Assembly: GCA_031772625.1 (NCBI GenBank)
Contig: CM062808.1
Location: 476,157,655-476,221,654 of the forward strand
Reading direction: 5' to 3'
Source of the DNA: Pinus tabuliformis
Taxonomy: Eukaryota > Streptophyta > Pinopsida > Pinales > Pinaceae
DNA length: 64,000 bases
This document shows positions 35,215 through 46,944 of the stretch, piece after piece; position 1 is the stretch's first letter, and each line of letters begins with the position of its first letter. The notes under the pieces are model-generated. The model was not told where the DNA came from. It was given only the letters and a program-made list of their open reading frames with translations, and searched no databases. The position numbers were made by a program, and so were the translations under genes.

Positions 35215-35677
35215 CAACAGAGTCCAGGCCTTGGATATAGCTTTGAGGTCTACACTTGCGCGATGGTGGGGCACGCATAAAGACAATATAGGAGATTGGA
35301 AGGAGTATCGTTGATTGATGAGGCTCAGGTTCGGTCATGCAAACACAAGGCTCACAGAGAAGTATAATGGTAAGGATGATCCTCGAGAACATTTGTCTTG
35401 TTGGACTACGGCATGGGGTGAAGAACCTCAACCAGAATGGGTACACATATTTGTCCACACTTTGGATGTGATACTGATGAATTGGTATCTCGAAACGGAG
35501 CTGCACCATGGCACCGTCGACTGGTATGATCTGAAGGAAATATTCATATTAACCTTTAGCTTTGAAGATGGCTTTGAGCATATCGATGATGCCCTTCAAG
35601 AAATCAGAGCAAGAATTTTATGGACACCAAATGAGCCAAAGACTTGGGTACAGCTTGATTGGAACGCGCAGTTGTAG
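35215..35677 (+). pseudogene. Second capsid-like domain between protease and RT
   Basis: The frame 35315-35677 reads LRFGHANTRLTEKYNGKDDP, EHLSCWTTAWGEEPQPEWV, TLDVILMNWYLETELHHGT, then FILTFSFEDG. This is the W...F...W-Y...F layout of a retrotransposon capsid, distinct from the capsid block at 32970. Preceding sequence (35215-35290, ALRSTLARWWGAHK-like) belongs to the same region. Its position downstream of the protease and upstream of the reverse transcriptase is unusual. I cannot say whether it acted as a capsid. Confidence 0.6.
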
Positions 35678-35989
35678 CATACAATAGAATGCTATAATAT
35701 GACCACGGAAGAGGGTGAGGAAGATCCACACAATATTAACATCCCTAAATTAGAAGGACAATGTGAGGTTGGGGGACCAGAAGTTGAGATACCTAACATA
35801 ACACAACCTGTTAAGATGAAGCAATTCAATATAGGCTCAGAGGCGAAGCCCAAATTCGTGTGCATTCGAGATTACTAGGATGAGGATAAAGTAGGTAAGG
35901 TCGCTAAATTAATGCATGAGTATGAGGAGTTGTTTCTGACGAATTTCACTAAGTTAAAAGGCATTGTAGGTGATCTGGGTGTAATGAGG

Positions 35990-36725
35990 ATCACTTTGAA
36001 GCCAGATGTGAAGCCTGTAAAACAGTAGCCATGTAGGCTAAACCCAAAATACAAAGAGAAGTTGAAGGAGGAGCTTGAGAAGATGGTTGCAGCTAGAATA
36101 ATTGAACCGGTGAAGAATCCAAATGGGTGAGCCCGATGGTAGTGCAGGAGAAAAAGACTAAGGGAGACATAAGGATTTTTGTCGATTTAAGAAAGTTGAA
36201 CAACGTATGCGTACATGACCCATTCCCAACACCATTCACTCATGAAGTTTTGGATAATGTGGGAGGACGGGAGACCTACTCCTTTACAGATGGTTTTTCA
36301 GGGTACCATCAGATTAAGATCGCACCAGAAGATAGTAGTAAGACCACTTTTGCTACTGAATGGGGATCATTTCAATATACAGTCATGTCGTTTGGGTTGA
36401 ATAATTCACCTACAATATTCTCCAGAGTTTTCATCGCAACATTTGAAGAATACATCCACAAATTTTTGGAGGTTTACTTTCATGACTGGACAGTCTTTGG
36501 ACTGTTAAAGAAGCATGTTTCGAGCCTGTGCTTGATGTTGGATACCTACAGGAAATATCAAATCTCATTAAACCTAAAAATATGGAATATTGTTGGGACA
36601 TCTTGTTTGCAAGCAATGAATGATGGTGGACCCTGCAAAAATTGTTGTTATTATCAATCTAGATTCATCGAAGAACATGAAGTAGCTACGCGCGAAACTA
36701 GGGAATATTGGTTATTATCATAAGT
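35990..36725 (+). pseudogene. Reverse transcriptase of the 31-39 kb element
   Basis: Blocks in order: EELEKMVAARIIEPV (near 36075), MVVQEKKTKGDIRIFVDLRKLN (36137-36200), TDGFSGYHQIKIA (36289-36330), TTFATEWGSFQYTVMSFGLNN (36350-36410), then EVYFHDWTVFG. The catalytic pair expected as Y/F-x-D-D reads F-H-D: codon 36481-36483 is cat (His) where an Asp is required. A stop near 36129 also interrupts the start. The enzyme is inactive as encoded. Confidence 0.8.
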
Positions 36726-37230
36726 ACATAAATACCTACGCACAGATCACTGTGCCGATGGAAAGACTACTAAAGAAAGATGCCACCTTTTGTTGGGATG
36801 ATGAATGTCGAAAGATCCTCAATATCATAAAGGATAAAATGGTCATTGCACTGATCCTGGTGTTTCCAGATTGAAAGAAGGAATTCCACATTCATGTAGA
36901 TGCGTCATGCATAGCTTTGGGTGTTGTCTTAGCGCAACTAGGAGAAGGATATCTTGATCACACCATCGCATTTGTGAGTCAAAATTTATTTAAGGCAAAA
37001 AGGAATTATTCCACAACGGAACGAGAGGGCTTGGCTATGGTGTACGCATTGCAAAAAAATCATTCATTACTTATTAGGCGCACACTTCAAGATGTTTATG
37101 GACCATTTTGCACTGAAGTACTTGGTGAACAAGCCTGTGTTGGGGGGGAGGATCTACAAGTGGCTATTTTTGTTCCAAGAGTATGATTTTGAAGTAATAG
37201 TCAAGCCAGGATGATTAAACGCTAGTCGGA
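36726..37230 (+). pseudogene. RNase H of the 31-39 kb element
   Basis: The domain is recognised by FHIHVDASCIALGVVLAQ (36888-36945), TIAFVSQNLFKAKRNYSTTEREGLAMVYAL (36964-37055) and a degraded DH-type block. Stops and frameshifts near 36725, 36872 and 37100 break the frame. Confidence 0.72.
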
Positions 37231-37259
37231 TTGTCTGTCCATAATTGAGACCAGGGAAG

Positions 37260-38583
37260 AACCAACGAACATTGAAGAAGGATTGCCTGATGCACAACTC
37301 TTTGTAGTAAGGGTTGTTGATGATCATTTCACTGATATCCTTTACTTTTTTTCTATCGGAGTAGCCCCTGCGAAGTATAAGACTCAACAGAAGAAAGAAC
37401 TTGTAGTCAGAGCTGTAGATTTTTCTTTGATTTCCAGACATTTGTATAAAATGGGCAAAGACGAGATATTGTGCAGATATGTACCTGAGCACAAAAGACA
37501 CGCACATGGTGGTGTCGCAGGAGGACACTATGCAGGAAAATTCACCACGCGAAATATTTTAAGAGCAGGACTATGGTGGCCCACAGTGCACAAGGATTCC
37601 AAAGAATATTATAATTCTTGTTATGTCTCCTAGAGGATCGAAAGACCGTCGAGAAGGCATGAATTTCTGCTGAATCCACAAGTCACCTTACAGGCTTTTG
37701 ATAAGTGGGAGATTGACTTTGTTGGGTTGATCAATCCGTTGGGAGAGAAGAATGGTGTGTGATACATTATTATCGTGATGGATTATCTGACCAGGTGGGC
37801 TTAAGCACGACCAGTAAAGGATTTCAACCTAGTCACTGCTGTCCAATTCATCTTCAAACATATCTTGTCAAGATTTGGGTGCCTAAAGATCTCTATGAGC
37901 GATCGAAGATCGCACTTCATACACAACACTATTGAAGCATTTCGGTGGAACTTCAGGTACATCATCAGAAGAGCATGCCTTATCATCCTTTGGCAAATGA
38001 CATGGTTAAGGCCTTCAAAAAAATTCAGAAGAGCGCTCTAACTAAAGTATCCAACGTCAACATAAACAATTGGGATGTGTGCATACCAACAATTTTATGG
38101 GCGTACAAAACTACCTGCAAGAAGTTGACGGGGCAAACTCCATTTAGATTGGTTTATGGATAGGAAGTTGTAATGCCTATGGAATACATAGTACTGAGTC
38201 TTAGAATCAATGCAGTCACAGACATGGAGGACAACGACATTATGGAGAAGAGATTGGAACCACTGCTCGCACTCGAGGAAGATCGCTTTAATGCAGGATT
38301 TCACCAACAAGTACAGAAATCTAGGAAAAGGGCATGGCACAATCAACATATTAAGATGAAAACTTTCAAGAATGGAGACTTGGTTTTCTTGTACGATAGT
38401 AAGTTCACAAGGTTCCCGAGAAAATTCAAAATGCATTGGTTAGGACAATACATTGTCAGTGATATGTCAGATGGTGTAGCAGTTCATCTCGTGAAGCTGA
38501 ATGGAGAATTCTTTCCTGGGCGGGTAAATGGTAGTATGTTGAAAATCTATAGGAATGATTATGTCCATTATACTACACAATGA
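37260..38583 (+). pseudogene. Integrase of the 31-39 kb element
   Basis: The zinc-binding region reads RHAHGGVAGGHYAGKFT, GLWWPTVHKDSKEYYNSC (37500-37625). The catalytic core shows WEIDFVGLINP (near 37710), MSDRRSHFI (near 37895; the Asp remains) and a badly frame-shifted third block. The C-terminal part (38173-38583) keeps LEPLLALEEDRF, AWHNQHIKMKTFKNGDLVFLYDS, KFKMHWLGQYIVSD and LNGEFFPGRVNGSMLKIY, typical of integrase tails without a chromodomain. Several stops, including TAG at 38161. Confidence 0.75.
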
Positions 38584-38831
38584 TTGTATGAACGGGGAGA
38601 AGTCTTAGTGCTACAGGCAGTTGGAAGGAAGCACACGAATTTAAACTACTCTTCCAAAGAAGGACTTCGTTGAGGAGGAAGTGTTGCGCAATATTCAAAA
38701 GGATGGCGCAGATGGAGGAAGTTGTGATGAAGTAGGAGTAACCGCATTGTAGGGAAGGGTATGATGTAGTTCATCCAAAATATGATCGTTGGGGTTGGTA
38801 CAGTTGATTTGATAGGGAAATTGTCATTAAA

Positions 38832-38848
38832 AGGAGCAAGGGGGGGAC
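38832..38848 (+). promoter_or_regulatory. Polypurine tract of the 31-39 kb element
   Basis: aaggagcaagggggggaca, about 250 bp after the pol end, has the composition of a polypurine tract and would place the 3' LTR start near 38850. Confidence 0.5.
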
Positions 38849-40174
38849 ACATTAATGAGCATATCTGGGCAAATATTTTGCAAAATTCGCATTTATGAGG
38901 TAAATCTGAAGGAGATCATGGAGTTTGAAATTCCAAAAGGTTCTAAATATGCCAACCTGCTCAACATTCGAACACTTTTCTCACTAAGACTTTTACTGGT
39001 GATTTTTCACTTAAGTGTGACCTGAGCGTTCTGTTGGATGTCTGGTAAGAATTGGGAGTGTTATGCTCCTATACCAATAGGTGTCATATTTCATGATTGA
39101 CTTGACTAGCTCTGTAATATGTTCATACCTTCTCTTGTTGCAAAGGTTTCCATATTATGAAAAAATCAAAAAGATTAAAAAATGTAAAGAGGGTATACCC
39201 TAAAAGAAAAATCAAAGGGTGAAAAAATAAAATGGTCAAAAGAAAAAATGAAAAGAAATGAACCCCAAACAAAATAGACCAGGAAAGTGTGCAAGTCCAA
39301 ATGCCACTACTATTTCATTTTCTGTAATAAGCAATTGTGTGCAGCTTGTTGAACTTTATGCCACAATTGATGAATGGCCAAACAGCTTAATCTTGGCTAG
39401 TTCATGTTTGAATTTCCTGTTTTAGAGATAGAGAATAAAATCTGACCAAACTGTTTAAAATTGGCAGATATGTAGATAGGTAGAGAAGCAAAGGAGCTCA
39501 ACTGTTTAATCTGAGCCCTTGGAAGAAATAAGGGCAGACTTAGATAGGCTTACCATGCAAAGAAAAGAAAATTGATGAGGGTTTGCCAGTCCAAGTGCAC
39601 CCAAAGAAAAAGAAGAAAAAATGTTAGGTACAGTAGGCTGGGTAGGCAATTTTGGTGTTGCAGAATGAGACTTGTGATTGATTTTGTCTCTCAGAATGTT
39701 AATCTTACCTTTATCACAGGTACCATGGCAGTTTTATATCTGGATGCAGCTCAAGCAAGGCATGACTAACTCCCCTCCATCCTTTCCCCAAATCATTTAC
39801 TAATTTCCCCCAGAGATATTAAGATCTTCTTAATATCACTAAGCCATCTCACTCCATTCCATATCAATTACCTAAGTGAAAACCCCATTTTACTTAGGAA
39901 ATTTGTACAAATATCACAAATAAACTCTTTTTTCCCCTTTAGCCTAAGTTTTTAAACATTGTGACTTGGCGCTTTCTGATTCATTTTTTCATATTAACTT
40001 TAACTTTATTATTTAAATCCCGCCCCATTACCCTTTCCCGTATTATATTTATAATAAAAATCCCCAATTATTAATATTTCCCGTCCCCCGGTTATATAAC
40101 CATATTCACTGTTTTAAAAGGGATTAATAGTTCATCAGGAGCTTATTAATAACCTCCGCGTGCATAACCTCGGG

Positions 40175-40199
40175 ATTAATTAACCTTTGGTTAATTAAT
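40175..40199. repeat. Perfect hairpin, 11-bp arms, 3-nt loop
   Basis: ATTAATTAACC, loop TTT, GGTTAATTAAT. Every arm position pairs. Confidence 0.9.
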
Positions 40200-40526
40200 A
40201 ACCTAACTTAAACACCCCGCGAACCAATAAAAATCACCCCGAAACCATAAAAAACATTGTTTAATACATTGGTCTCGCACGTTAATCTCCCGCCTTATTT
40301 CATACGCGTCCTTCGTCCAATCTCGGCCCTCGCATTCGACGGCTATGGATCATTTTGCGACCCCCGCCATTGCCGAAAGTTAAGTACCGGGAAACAGGTG
40401 GTTTCGCGCCCGTACCTGGGACACGCGTCACTCTGTCGTCGTGTTCGCTGCCCCTCCGCCCAAAACTGCCCTAGCCCAAAAGCGATGCGGGAAAAACAAC
40501 TTACCGCCCTCCCGCTGACCCTTCGT

Positions 40527-40631
40527 TGACGTCATCCTGCCACATCATCCCTCGCTGACGTCACCTGCCATGTCACCATCCGTACTACCACGTCATCTGT
40601 CCTGTACCCCCCTGACGTCATGCTGACGTCA
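40527..40631 (+). promoter_or_regulatory. Cluster of four TGACGTCA palindromes
   Basis: Perfect TGACGTCA at 40527-40534, 40556-40563, 40613-40620 and 40624-40631, plus CACGTCA at 40589-40595. TGACGTCA is the palindromic site bound by bZIP factors (TGA/as-1 and CRE types). The cluster ends just before an AT-rich TATA-like stretch and about 400 bp before the ATG of G, so a promoter role is plausible. The binding factor is inferred. Confidence 0.65.
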
Positions 40632-41035
40632 TCCACCTAATAAATGCCAAAAAAGCCCTGCCAAACCAAATTTCGTTAACTAAACGATAAAATGTCATTT
40701 TCACCCTGATTCTCTGCAACTTGTGCTCCATGCAAAATACGTCCAGTTGACTATCCGAGCAGTTAGCCCATCACCCGGCCAAGAAACTCCAGCGTCGTGC
40801 TCTGAAGTTTGTCGTTCAACCTGCGAATTACACTGCTTTCCTCTTAAACATAGGTATTTACCCAAATCACTTCGCAAACCTGTAATTTCAGTTTTTCCAC
40901 TGAGAATTTTACCTCAAAGAGCCGAATTCAAGTTAAAATCATTCCGAAGTTACCATAAGAAGACCCCCAAACCCGCTGTTTAATCCATTTTTCAATAGAA
41001 GTTCGAATTCCAGTTTGAATACACAAGAACCAAAC

Positions 41036-43688
41036 ATGGAAGCCCTCATAGCCCTGAATGTCGCGCCCATGAGTGCACCTCATAAAGACTTAAATTATCT
41101 ACCCTTAGTCGACAGAGATTTCCAAATAAAAGACTTATCTGGAGACAGGAATCATCTTCAGACCTTCTACCAAATTAGGGATAGTTATCTAAGCAACTCT
41201 GATATTTTCGACTGTGGGAATCAAACCTTCCCATGTACTTCCTTCCCTCAATCCATGTTTTCCCAGACATCATTCATCAATGCTGTTCCAACTATGACCC
41301 TGTCCATATAGCAGTTATGTCTCCTTCCCAAACTGTCCTTTTTTCCATAACTGCTGAATCCATCAATGAGATGATACATTTCCATTCCACTGAGCCCCTT
41401 GCTCATCTCTCCATGGTATTTTCACTTGAAAAGGCTTCTCAATTGCCCAACTCAGAGATAACCCGTATTGCTCAGATGTTCATGAAACCAGACTGCCAGC
41501 CCCAAGGCCCACCTCCCTATTTGCATACCTGGTTCACTGAGACTGGAAAACTCATTCTTGACATGATATCCTTGATCTTGGGATTTAAGTCCAGTGAATA
41601 TGTGGATGATATCACCTTGGTTCTATTATCAATCTTTACTCCAGGACAGCCCCCTGCTGTCAAGTATGACTATGCCACTTTTATTGCCAACAAAATCCAT
41701 GATCAATTTATAAATTTGGATAGAGAAGGAGTCTTCAAATACACATCTTTTATATACCATTTGTTGTTATATTATCAACTAGACAGCTATCCATTTCCCA
41801 TAAGGAAATTAGACTCAAAAGGAAATCGGAGGTCTGTGATCTTTTGGAGCTCAGTCTTCCATAACTGTGACTCCCCTTATACCTATAGTGAATTCATTGA
41901 CTTATTTGTACACCCAACCTCCACTCTGTTGATAGGAGCTCCTCCTCCTAGGATCACTGGTGACATGAAGAAGATTTTGCAGCTTTCCAAATAGTACAGG
42001 ATAGGTGACTGGTACCTCTACCAGAATCACATAGAAATCAGAATGTATGGATGTGAACTTTGCCCTTTCAAGTTGCCTAGATATGTGCCCATGAGGTTAT
42101 TTGCATTAGAATATTTCAGGCAGATCATCAATGCAGACTTAACCCACTTTTGTAATGCAAAGAAGAAGGCTCAGCTGAGAATCAAAAACCAGTTAGGCCC
42201 TTATGTCATCAATTCTAGGGATGCATGGAAAGATGCTGAGAAGATATTAGAAGAACACCTTAGATTGAAGAAGAGTTTTTTGTGGGTGCCATATGACCCA
42301 TGTAGTTTCATAAGTGACAGAAGGGTAAGAAACAGGCTATCAGTATATGTACATCATAGGATCCCAGAAATTGAACAGTATGCAAATCAGGAAGAATGGG
42401 TAGAAGGGACCTTAATAGAAGAAATTAGTGAACAGGAAAAGATGGAAAAAGCTATGAAAGATCTTGAAAAAACCCTTGACCTGGACTCTTTTGGACAGGT
42501 ATCTTTCAAGCTGCCTCAACAATCAGGAGTTGGTACATCCTCTGCTGGGACTTCTCAGTAGCCTGTACAGGAAATTAGTACACCAGTTATAGGAACTTCA
42601 AAGGGCAAAGAAGTGGCAAACACAGAGCAGCCTGCAATGACAGATCAGCAGGGGCAAATTCCTCTAGCCCAAACTAGAGCACCAGAAATTCCAGCACTGC
42701 AAACTCCTCTAAATGAGGAAAGAAGCAAGAAGAGAGATATAGAAGAGCCCACACCTATCAGTGGACCTGCTGAACAACCAAGAGCAAAGAGACAAAGACT
42801 GAATCCTCTGTCAGAAGAGGAAATCATTGAAGAAACGACAGACAGTCTAAGAGGTGAGAGGTTAGTCAGCCAGCAGACTTCCCCAGTGGTAGATACATCA
42901 ACTAGCTCACATAGGTAGGAGCTAGAAACGCAGCACAGTGTAGAGGTGTCATCCACCAGGCCACAAAGCAAACATGCCTCAGACATTAAGAAAACTTTCA
43001 CAGAAATTAAGGCCAAAAATGATCCTGTGAGGATTCAAATATACAATCAATACTTGAAGATGGCCCCCTCAAACCAGCAAAGGTTAATGTCTACCTATGA
43101 CATTAAAGAAGGAAAAATGTTAATGAGTTATTTTAAGCCAAAGGTACAGCAACCCCAGTCGGTAGCAGATTACATCAGAACAAACTTGGAGGTCCTAGCC
43201 AAAGACATTCATCCATTGGACCAAATTGAACTTCACAAGCAGACTGGAGAAATGGTTTATTCTACACTGGCTGACAAAGCAATGTTGGCCCATCAGTTAC
43301 AAAACTCCTTGGACAATACCTCTGCTCAATTACATTTGGAGAAAGCCTCTTCTCTGGCCAAGGACAACAGGATCAAATCTTTAGAAGAAATCATCATTGA
43401 ACTGGGACATGATCCCAAAGATGCTAAAGGCATAAAGGCACTTATGAAGAAGAAAGAAGAAGACATTGTTGCCCTGAGGAAACAGCTGAAACTACCTCCT
43501 TCCATGCATCCACAGACTGCAAAAGTTGTACAATAGAAATCAGAAGAAGAGATGATGGACCTGCTCATGAAGCTTAATGAAAGATTAAATGATACAGAGC
43601 AGGCACTAGAAAAAGCACTGAAGGAAAAGCAGGGAGAGTTGACCTCCCAGCCTCCCGAAGTAACCCCCATAGTCTCAACAGCAGTCCC
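41036..43688 (+). pseudogene. Frame G, 5' part: uncharacterised long protein
   Basis: I do not recognise a named domain. ATG at 41036 opens a frame to 41311. Coding then shifts to the frame opening at 41233 and stays in it to 43688, broken only by TAG codons at 41992, 42559, 42916 and 43534. The predicted protein has a hydrophobic, ordered N-terminal two-thirds (VFPDIIHQCC, then DDITLVLLSIFTPGQPP, GVFKYTSFIYHLLLYYQ, VIFWSSVFHNC, GDWYLYQN and LPRYVPMRLFALEYFRQ). A polar, low-complexity middle follows (42560-42940), then a Lys/Glu-rich coiled-coil region. At 43689 a retroelement interrupts it, and it resumes at 52558. It could be a gag-like frame of a non-autonomous retroelement or a decayed plant gene. 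Confidence 0.6.
43684..43688. repeat. Left 5-bp target-site duplication (gtccc)
   Basis: gtccc is repeated at 52558-52562 beyond the other LTR. Confidence 0.92.
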
Positions 43689-44754
43689 TGTTGTAGGGAA
43701 AAGTATCCGACTCGGATGACCCTATCCCACTCTAAGGGTGATAGTTCCTTAGCAACAACTGTAAAACAAACTACTTAAGGTTTACTTCTTTATGAAAGCA
43801 AAAGAGAATGGAGAAATGCACTTACCGTTGCCTTGCGCTTAATGTCGAATCCAAACTCTTCTCTTTGGCCGCTTGCTCCTAGCTCCCTGTTCTTTTGCTC
43901 GCCCAGCTACAATGAGATCCTGCAAAATAACAAAGAAGGAAACTACAAGAGGCATGCAATCATAACTGGTTCATGGATTAGTGTAAACCAAACATGCAAT
44001 CATCACAATATATTATTGAAACAAGAGCACATAGAAGAACCTCAATAGCTTTTATTAATGAAGAAGTAAAGGTTCTGAGAGTATTACAACCATTGAAGGC
44101 TCCAACCCAGCAACACCTCCTAGCAGAAAGAATTTCTCCTCTTCACCTCTCTCAAACAATCACCCAATAGTTCTATAGTGAAACCAACAGCATATCATTA
44201 CTTTGCACAAAATTCCAGCCTATTGAGCTCATGGGAGAGAGCTCAATATATAGATGAATTGAGAAAAGATGAGTCAGCTTGCAACTGATGTGTAGCTGCC
44301 TTGTGTCCTCTCTCTCTTCAGTTAATCTTTAGTTGATCTTCAATTCTTGAGTCCACTTGGAGAACCTTGCTTCCACTTGGAGAAACAGAGCCTTTGACTC
44401 ATCACAAGGCGAAATACCTGATCCAAGTGTCATTTTTGGAAGATTCCAGAGCAATGACTCAGTGTGCCACTTATCTCATCTCGCTCAGCGCAGGTGGCCT
44501 TTGTTCCACTTGCTTTGCAACGCAGGTACACCATGGAGCAACTGAGTTTCAGCGCAGAAACCTAGTGGAGCACCTGCTTTGATTTCAGGATTGCTTGTTT
44601 TTGAGTGTTTTCAGGTGGAGAACTGATCTGAGAGCTGTTGGTTTGCTGACCTTGTTCCTCTAGGGGTAGGAACATCATGTTTAGGGAACTTTGGATCCCT
44701 TGGATTATTGACAATTCATGCTTGTTGCTGTAAGGCACAAATTTGTCTATAACA
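43689..44754 (-). repeat. 3' LTR of the gag-protease element
   Basis: This 1066-bp LTR reads TGTTATAGAC...CCCTACAACA on the minus strand and is nearly identical to 51492-52557. It contains a GCGCAGGT...GCAGGTA-type segment (about 44488-44530) like the leader hairpins at 51073-51165. Short frames within it occur identically in both LTRs and are not genes. Confidence 0.93.
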
Positions 44755-46944
44755 GATGCCACCTAAAGTATGAGGTCGTTTATCGGGTGAAATGCTTTAT
44801 TGAGAGGATCCGAAGTTCATTCAATCTGCTGAGAAGTGTCCTGTAATAAGATACAATACGATACATTATTTTTCATACAATTTCATGATCTAGCTGAGGC
44901 GGGCATTCCCATGCTCAGCTTTATAAATACATTTTGGTACATAGAACAGACGATCGTCTGATTGTAGACTGATAATTCTCTGCTGAAATTATCATCCTTT
45001 GAGAAGGATGATCATCTGCTGCAATGATGTACATATCAAATTTCTTTATATCCTGAATATATATCGCAGCCCGGATGGATGAAACTAGATCCGGGGTCTT
45101 CAATCTCTTCCGATCTTCACTCGATGTACAAGTCGATCCATGTGAGAATTTCTTGAAGTCGAACATGGAAAGACATCGCTTGATTACCGGCCAATGATGT
45201 AAACCGTCAACAAGCGCGAGAGGAATCACCGATAAGGATGATGACCCTCAAGGTACAGCAGTACAATTCACATGGTGGGAATAAAGGACTTGGCGTCGAC
45301 CACCATGCAAAATCCTCTGGTCGAAGGTCATTGATGTATACCTGTCGCCGGAAGTGAGAAACTTGCCATTGAGGCATGCAAGCTTCAAAGTACTGAAGGG
45401 GTTTTTCCTAGATCAACTCCTTGGATAATGAGCTGATGTTGACAAGGAGCGATCCGTCAAAGGAGGGCCTTAATGAATCCCACATCAGTGACACGGAACA
45501 GAGCTAGTGATTGTGATGAGGTGAAAACAAACTGTGATGTATGATTCAGGGTGGCGGTCATGAAGTGGATGAAGGATAATGTATGGCAGTGGATGGGACA
45601 TGGTTGACTCTTTGCAGAACCACATCTCTTGAACATATAACGACACTGATGTGATGGATCGGTAGCATTACCCCAATTGTGGATGGTGTGGCGAGGACCA
45701 TGGTTATGAGACCGGTGAATGAAACAACCCAACCCGATGTGATACGGAGGACAAAGTGTCATGTTCAAGAGCGACTTGCTACCATTAATGCTGTGAGGTT
45801 CTCCCAATTTTTCCCCAGTCATTGCTGACCAGTACCTCTTTATTTTTGTCAAGCTTGAGGAGGATAACATATGCTTGTTCTATAACCTGCCCTTCGGGCA
45901 AGCCCATCGCTATGTTTTAACGAGCCTAGCGATAGGGAAACTCGTTCTCGTCTAAAGACAAGTTTGTCGCTATTTAATGAATTTAACGAGTCTAACGACA
46001 AGGATAACTCGGTCCTTTTCATTTTTAGAGAGTCTGAAAAGGTACGGAAAGTTAACTCCAAAATTCCTTTTTCGTCTTCTAATCCCTTAAGTCCGAAAAA
46101 GTATAAAACAATACAGAAGGGATGAATTTTCGATTGCTTTAACGAGCCGAACAAAACAAGCGCTCGATCTTTTTGTGCAATAATCCCTCAGGTCCAAAAA
46201 GATTAAAATCTAGAGGAGGGATAGCTTTCCGGTCGTTTTAACGAGCTGGAAGGCCAAGACTCGGCAATCTTTTCATATTTTACGAGTCAGTGAAAAGAGC
46301 TTAAAGACGACTCGTCTTTCGAGGAACGAGTGATGAACAGGGCAGCAGCAGATTCCAGGTACAGGTTGGAATATTCCAATCACGGCAGTGTCACAAGGAT
46401 GGCTTAGTGAAATCACTCTTCGCAGTTGTTCCTCAAAATGGGTAAACAAACATATGGAGATGAACGATTGGCCAAATGAACGGATGGAGGTGAGACTGCA
46501 AGAACACGACCAAGGGCTTTAATATGGCTGTCAAAGGTTACATTTACCAAGGTTATTTACCGGTTCATTTTTTCTGGGTGAGCTTGAACTCTAGGGGAAG
46601 ATTGCTCACAACTTATGTTTATTTTTTAACGAGCATGAACTATGTGCTAAAACTGCTCGGATCTTGCGTTTATTTTTTAACGAGCATGAACTGTGTGCTA
46701 AAACTGCTCGAGTTTGCATGCCCCCAGCATCATAATAACGCATGTCAAAGGAGGGTGCCCCCCAAGCTTCATTGCATTCAACTTGGTGATTGGAATGAAG
46801 GTTTACCTTTGAATTTTGAAAAGGGGATTTGTTTCATTTTTTAATGAGGCTGACATAGTAAAAGAACTATCCTCATAACTCCTTGTTTCATTTTTTAACG
46901 AGGTTGACACGAGATAAGAACTGTCCTCGGAGCCGACAAAATAT
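44755..46944 (-). other. Non-coding region downstream of gag-protease, with stem-loop repeats
   Basis: This is 2.2 kb where pol would be expected. It has no supported gene. The part nearest the coding frame (45919-46929) is an array of stem-loops at ~50-bp steps. A perfect 14-bp palindrome TTGGAATATTCCAA lies at 46366-46379. Confidence 0.65.
45919..46929. repeat. Array of covarying stem-loops (13 units)
   Basis: Inverted repeats with loops of 14 to 32 nt: AACGAG/CTCGTT (45919-45946), CGAG/CTCG (45987-46011), GAGT/ACTC (46030-46058), ATCCCTT/AAGGGAT (46082-46123), CGAGC/GCTCG (46143-46166), ATCCCTC/GAGGGAT (46183-46222), CGAG/CTCG (46242-46263), ACGAGTC/GACTCGT (46282-46315), GTGAGC/GCTCAC (46578-46609), CGAGCA/TGCTCG (46630-46659 and 46681-46710), ATGAGG/CCTCAT (46844-46876), CGAGG/CCTCG (46899-46929). 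TTAACGAG precedes or forms the left arm in seven. Paired changes between units keep the stems. Confidence 0.75.

Larger units (their letters stand above)
38849..41035 (+). other. Intergenic or LTR sequence upstream of frame G
   Basis: It holds a possible diverged LTR start (38850-39140), a purine-rich tract (39143-39260) and AT-rich sequence. It also contains a perfect hairpin (40175-40199), the TGACGTCA cluster (40527-40631) and a TATA-like taataaat (40638-40645) before the ATG of G. A similar order (purine-rich tract, caaatgccac, tgtgcagct) occurs at 62690-62930 upstream of frame H. That suggests a repeated unit, possibly an LTR. Confidence 0.45.

Noticed and set aside
41233..41994. Reading G as a clear host enzyme
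   Set aside because: No catalytic motif or known domain could be identified; the frame is left as uncharacterised.
43833..44048. Short frame repeated identically at 51636-51851
   Set aside because: It lies inside both LTRs of the same element; identity reflects LTR duplication, not a conserved gene.
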